A DNA stretch of 6,868 nt, taken from NCBI GenBank assembly GCA_030612485.1, contig JAUWNS010000126.1:1-6868 (forward strand), in the 5' to 3' direction. The DNA comes from Candidatus Bipolaricaulota bacterium. Lineage in GTDB: Bacteria; Bipolaricaulota; Bipolaricaulia; UBA7950; UBA9294. Shown here piece by piece: positions 5,661-6,868 of this stretch (position 1 is its first letter; each line of letters begins with the position of its first letter). The position numbers and the translations under genes are program-made. The notes under the pieces are model-generated. The model saw nothing but the letters and a program-made list of their open reading frames with translations. It did no database searches and had not been told where the DNA came from.

Positions 5661-6545
5661 CTATTCTCCCGGATGAAGGAATTCGCCCATCTGCTTGAGG
5701 GCCTCTGCGACCTTGGTGGAGGTGAGCCACGCGGCGTTGATCCCGTAAACCCGGCCGTTCTTTACCGCTGACACGGTCTTAAGCAGCGTGTTAGACGTGA
5801 TGTTCGCAATCTGGGAGGGAGCGGTGAAGATCACCTCGGGATTGCGAGAGACGATCTCCTCGAGGCTCACCTGAGGGAACCCCTGAACATCGCAGAACAC
5901 ATTCTTACCGCCAGCGCGGAGGATCAGTTCGTTCTCGATCGCGCCACTGCCAGCAGCATAGGGGGGCGTGTCCGGCACCGAAGCATAGAGGAAGGCCGCC
6001 CTTACCTGTTCTTCGGGAAGGGTTGAGGCCTCGATTGCGATGATCTCCTCCGCGATCTGACCGAGCAGTATTTCTGCTTGCTCCTTTAGTCCCAGTGCCA
6101 TCCCCACCGTTCGGATTGTGGAGAAGATATCGGGGATACCACTGATAAGCGGGGTGGTGAGGACGGTAATCCCTGCTGACTCGAGTTTACCCCTCTCTCC
6201 CCCCCAGTCTCCGGGGCCGAGCACAAGATCGGGCTCCAAAGAGAGGATGACCTCCACATTCGGCGAGAAACTCGGGCCAACCATCGGGAAATCAGCCACC
6301 TCCAGTGGGTTGTCCGGTGACTTTGCCACCGCGATCAATCGATCGATGGCACCTAAATCGATCATAATCTGTGTATACAGGGGGATCCCAGCTACAACAA
6401 TTCGATTGGGTTGACTGTTGATCGTGACCTCGATCCCTCTGTCGTCGATCACTGTAACAGGATACTGCTGCGCTGAGGCGACCCCCCCAAGCAGCACTAG
6501 TACCACTACCAGAGCCCATACTCCTTTCCACGCCCTTGTTGTCAT
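5661..6545 (-). CDS. Periplasmic substrate-binding protein of an iron-chelate/cobalamin-type ABC importer
   Basis: A complete 294-residue class III solute-binding protein (periplasmic binding protein, Pfam PF01497 type), which captures ligand and delivers it to the permease. Residues 1-25 form a Sec signal peptide: basic start (TTRAWK), hydrophobic core (VWALVVVLVLLGG) and cleavage site A-S-A before QQ. There is no lipobox cysteine, so the protein should be soluble in a periplasm. Lobe motifs include PNRIVVAGIPLYTQIMIDLG (46-65), VEVILSLEPDLVLG (97-110), AAGSGAIENELILRAGG (197-213) and VSLEEIVSRNPEVIF (226-240). The ATG at 6545 is preferred because GGGAGG lies 7 nt upstream and the signal peptide begins there; an upstream GTG at 6599 would bury the signal. 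It is the first gene of the importer operon. The ligand (corrinoid, heme, siderophore or other metal complex) cannot be assigned. This gene is intact, unlike its two partners. Confidence 0.93.
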   Translation of the reverse strand: MTTRAWKGVWALVVVLVLLGGVASAQQYPVTVIDDRGIEVTINSQPNRIVVAGIPLYTQIMIDLGAIDRLIAVAKSPDNPLEVADFPMVGPSFSPNVEVILSLEPDLVLGPGDWGGERGKLESAGITVLTTPLISGIPDIFSTIRTVGMALGLKEQAEILLGQIAEEIIAIEASTLPEEQVRAAFLYASVPDTPPYAAGSGAIENELILRAGGKNVFCDVQGFPQVSLEEIVSRNPEVIFTAPSQIANITSNTLLKTVSAVKNGRVYGINAAWLTSTKVAEALKQMGEFLHPGE

Positions 6546-6552
6546 CTTTGTA

Positions 6553-6558
6553 CCTCCC
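6553..6558 (-). promoter_or_regulatory. Ribosome binding site deciding the binding-protein start
   Basis: GGGAGG on the minus strand, 7 nt before the ATG at 6545. It selects the start that places the signal peptide at the very N-terminus rather than the GTG at 6599. Confidence 0.75.
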
Positions 6559-6566
6559 GGTTGTTT

Positions 6567-6585
6567 GTGGGATGTAACATCCCAC
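6567..6585. promoter_or_regulatory. Perfect 19-bp palindrome, candidate repressor operator
   Basis: GTGGGATGT-A-ACATCCCAC: two perfect 9-bp arms around a single central base. It lies 21 nt before the binding-protein start and about 8-26 nt downstream of the predicted transcription start, the position where a bound repressor blocks transcription. It has no U-tract, so it is not a terminator; as RNA it could also fold into an 8-bp hairpin with a 3-nt loop. I do not recognise the motif as a known Fur, NikR or similar box. Confidence 0.6.
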
Positions 6586-6599
6586 ATTGGTAAGACCAC

Positions 6600-6628
6600 A
6601 GTCTACCGTACCTGGCCCCAAAAATCAA
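6600..6628 (-). promoter_or_regulatory. Candidate promoter of the ABC importer operon
   Basis: On the minus strand TTGATT (6628-6623) is followed after exactly 17 nt by TAGACT (6605-6600); each hexamer matches the main-sigma consensus at 4 of 6 positions. Initiation near 6593 would place the palindrome in the early transcribed region and give a leader of about 48 nt. I see no cobalamin-riboswitch features between this and the start codon, and the leader is too short for one. Confidence 0.45.
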
Positions 6629-6640
6629 CCAGAGGAAAGA

Positions 6641-6868
6641 TCACCTCATCTCAGAGAGGATTTCGCCGATAATCCGCCACAGAGCGAGGCCGGCTCGCCT
6701 GCGGTCTGGAGCGGCCACAATAACGAGCAGATCTTCTTCTCGCCTGAAAGGGAACACACCTTTGATCACTTGTTCATCGTGGGGATTGTGTGTACCGATT
6801 TGCTCTTTGCTGTGAGAGAAACATAAATCCTCAACGCAGCATCGGATCAAGATCATGGCGCTCGCTCC
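6641..6868 (-). CDS. C-terminal 75 residues of an unrecognised protein; 5' end outside window
   Basis: The minus-strand frame is open from the window edge to TGA at 6641, giving 75 residues. I do not recognise the family. Visible features are a cysteine pair then CVEDLCFSHSKEQIG, the run KGVFPFRREEDLLVIVAAPD, which looks like a surface loop leading into a buried beta strand, and a final amphipathic helix RRRAGLALWRIIGEILSEMR. Composition and codon choice look coding, and an ATG at 6856 is probably internal because the frame continues upstream to the edge with no ribosome site visible. It ends 95 nt before the binding-protein start, with a candidate promoter between them, so it need not belong to the importer operon. 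Confidence 0.5.
   Translation of the reverse strand, partial: GASAMILIRCCVEDLCFSHSKEQIGTHNPHDEQVIKGVFPFRREEDLLVIVAAPDRRRAGLALWRIIGEILSEMR

Noticed and set aside
6567..6585. Rho-independent terminator for the upstream gene
   Set aside because: The hairpin is perfect, but no T-rich tract follows on either strand (the minus strand continues AAACAACC).
5661..6599. Longer binding protein from GTG at 6599
   Set aside because: The extension would include the palindrome and the GGGAGG ribosome site and would displace the signal peptide.
6546..6640. Cobalamin riboswitch upstream of the importer
   Set aside because: The gap is only 95 nt, far below the usual size, and I see no B12-box consensus; a promoter and a DNA palindrome account for it better.
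1..6868. CRISPR array, tRNA, rRNA or insertion sequence
   Set aside because: No regularly spaced direct repeats, no tRNA-like cloverleaf or rRNA stretch, and no transposase motif on either strand.

Overview
All genes I can support in this window lie on the minus strand. They form a sugar-metabolism operon at the low-coordinate end, a lone acetyltransferase in the middle, and a metal-chelate/cobalamin-type ABC importer operon at the high-coordinate end. Base composition is moderate. Genes are tightly packed with strong Shine-Dalgarno sites (AGGGGG, AAGGAG, GGGAGG) and short overlaps, so this is a bacterial genome. The binding protein has a Sec signal ending A-S-A with no lipobox cysteine, which suggests a diderm with a true periplasm. 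GT4-GT4-GH130 clusters are common in thermophilic and uncultured anaerobic lineages, but I cannot name the taxon.

Region 1 (1-2850): an extended -10 promoter (TGGTATAAT, 2809-2817) precedes a GH130 mannoside phosphorylase/hydrolase-family gene (2737-1784). Two GT4 glycosyltransferases follow (1774-740, and 747-1 running off the window). Gaps are 9 nt and -8 nt, so the three are almost certainly cotranscribed. They probably build and turn over a mannose-containing oligosaccharide, glycolipid or glycan. The second GT4 gene has no stop inside the window, so it is easily missed; the long plus-strand frame over it is a shadow.

Region 2 (2738-3145): about 400 bp without a convincing gene. It holds the promoter above and a degenerate inverted repeat that looks like a remnant of an intergenic dispersed element.

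Region 3 (3146-3750): a complete RimJ/RimL-like GNAT acetyltransferase with its own TATAAT promoter, which overlaps a small inverted repeat.

Region 4 (3770-6640): a three-gene importer of the BtuFCD/FecBCD/FhuBCD class: secreted binding protein (6545-5661), FecCD-type permease (5635-4611) and ATPase (4611-3825). A TTGATT-17-TAGACT promoter and a perfect 19-bp palindrome precede it, suggesting repressor control by substrate. The permease is split by a one-base loss near 5234. The ATPase is split by a one-base gain in a G6 run exactly inside its LSGGE signature, and its 3' end shows a second coding-like frame. The neighbouring genes are intact, so either this transporter is decaying or the sequence has clustered indel errors. 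Alternatively, the G6-UGA site could be a recoding site.

Region 5 (6641-6868): the C-terminal 75 residues of an unrecognised protein that enters from the window edge.
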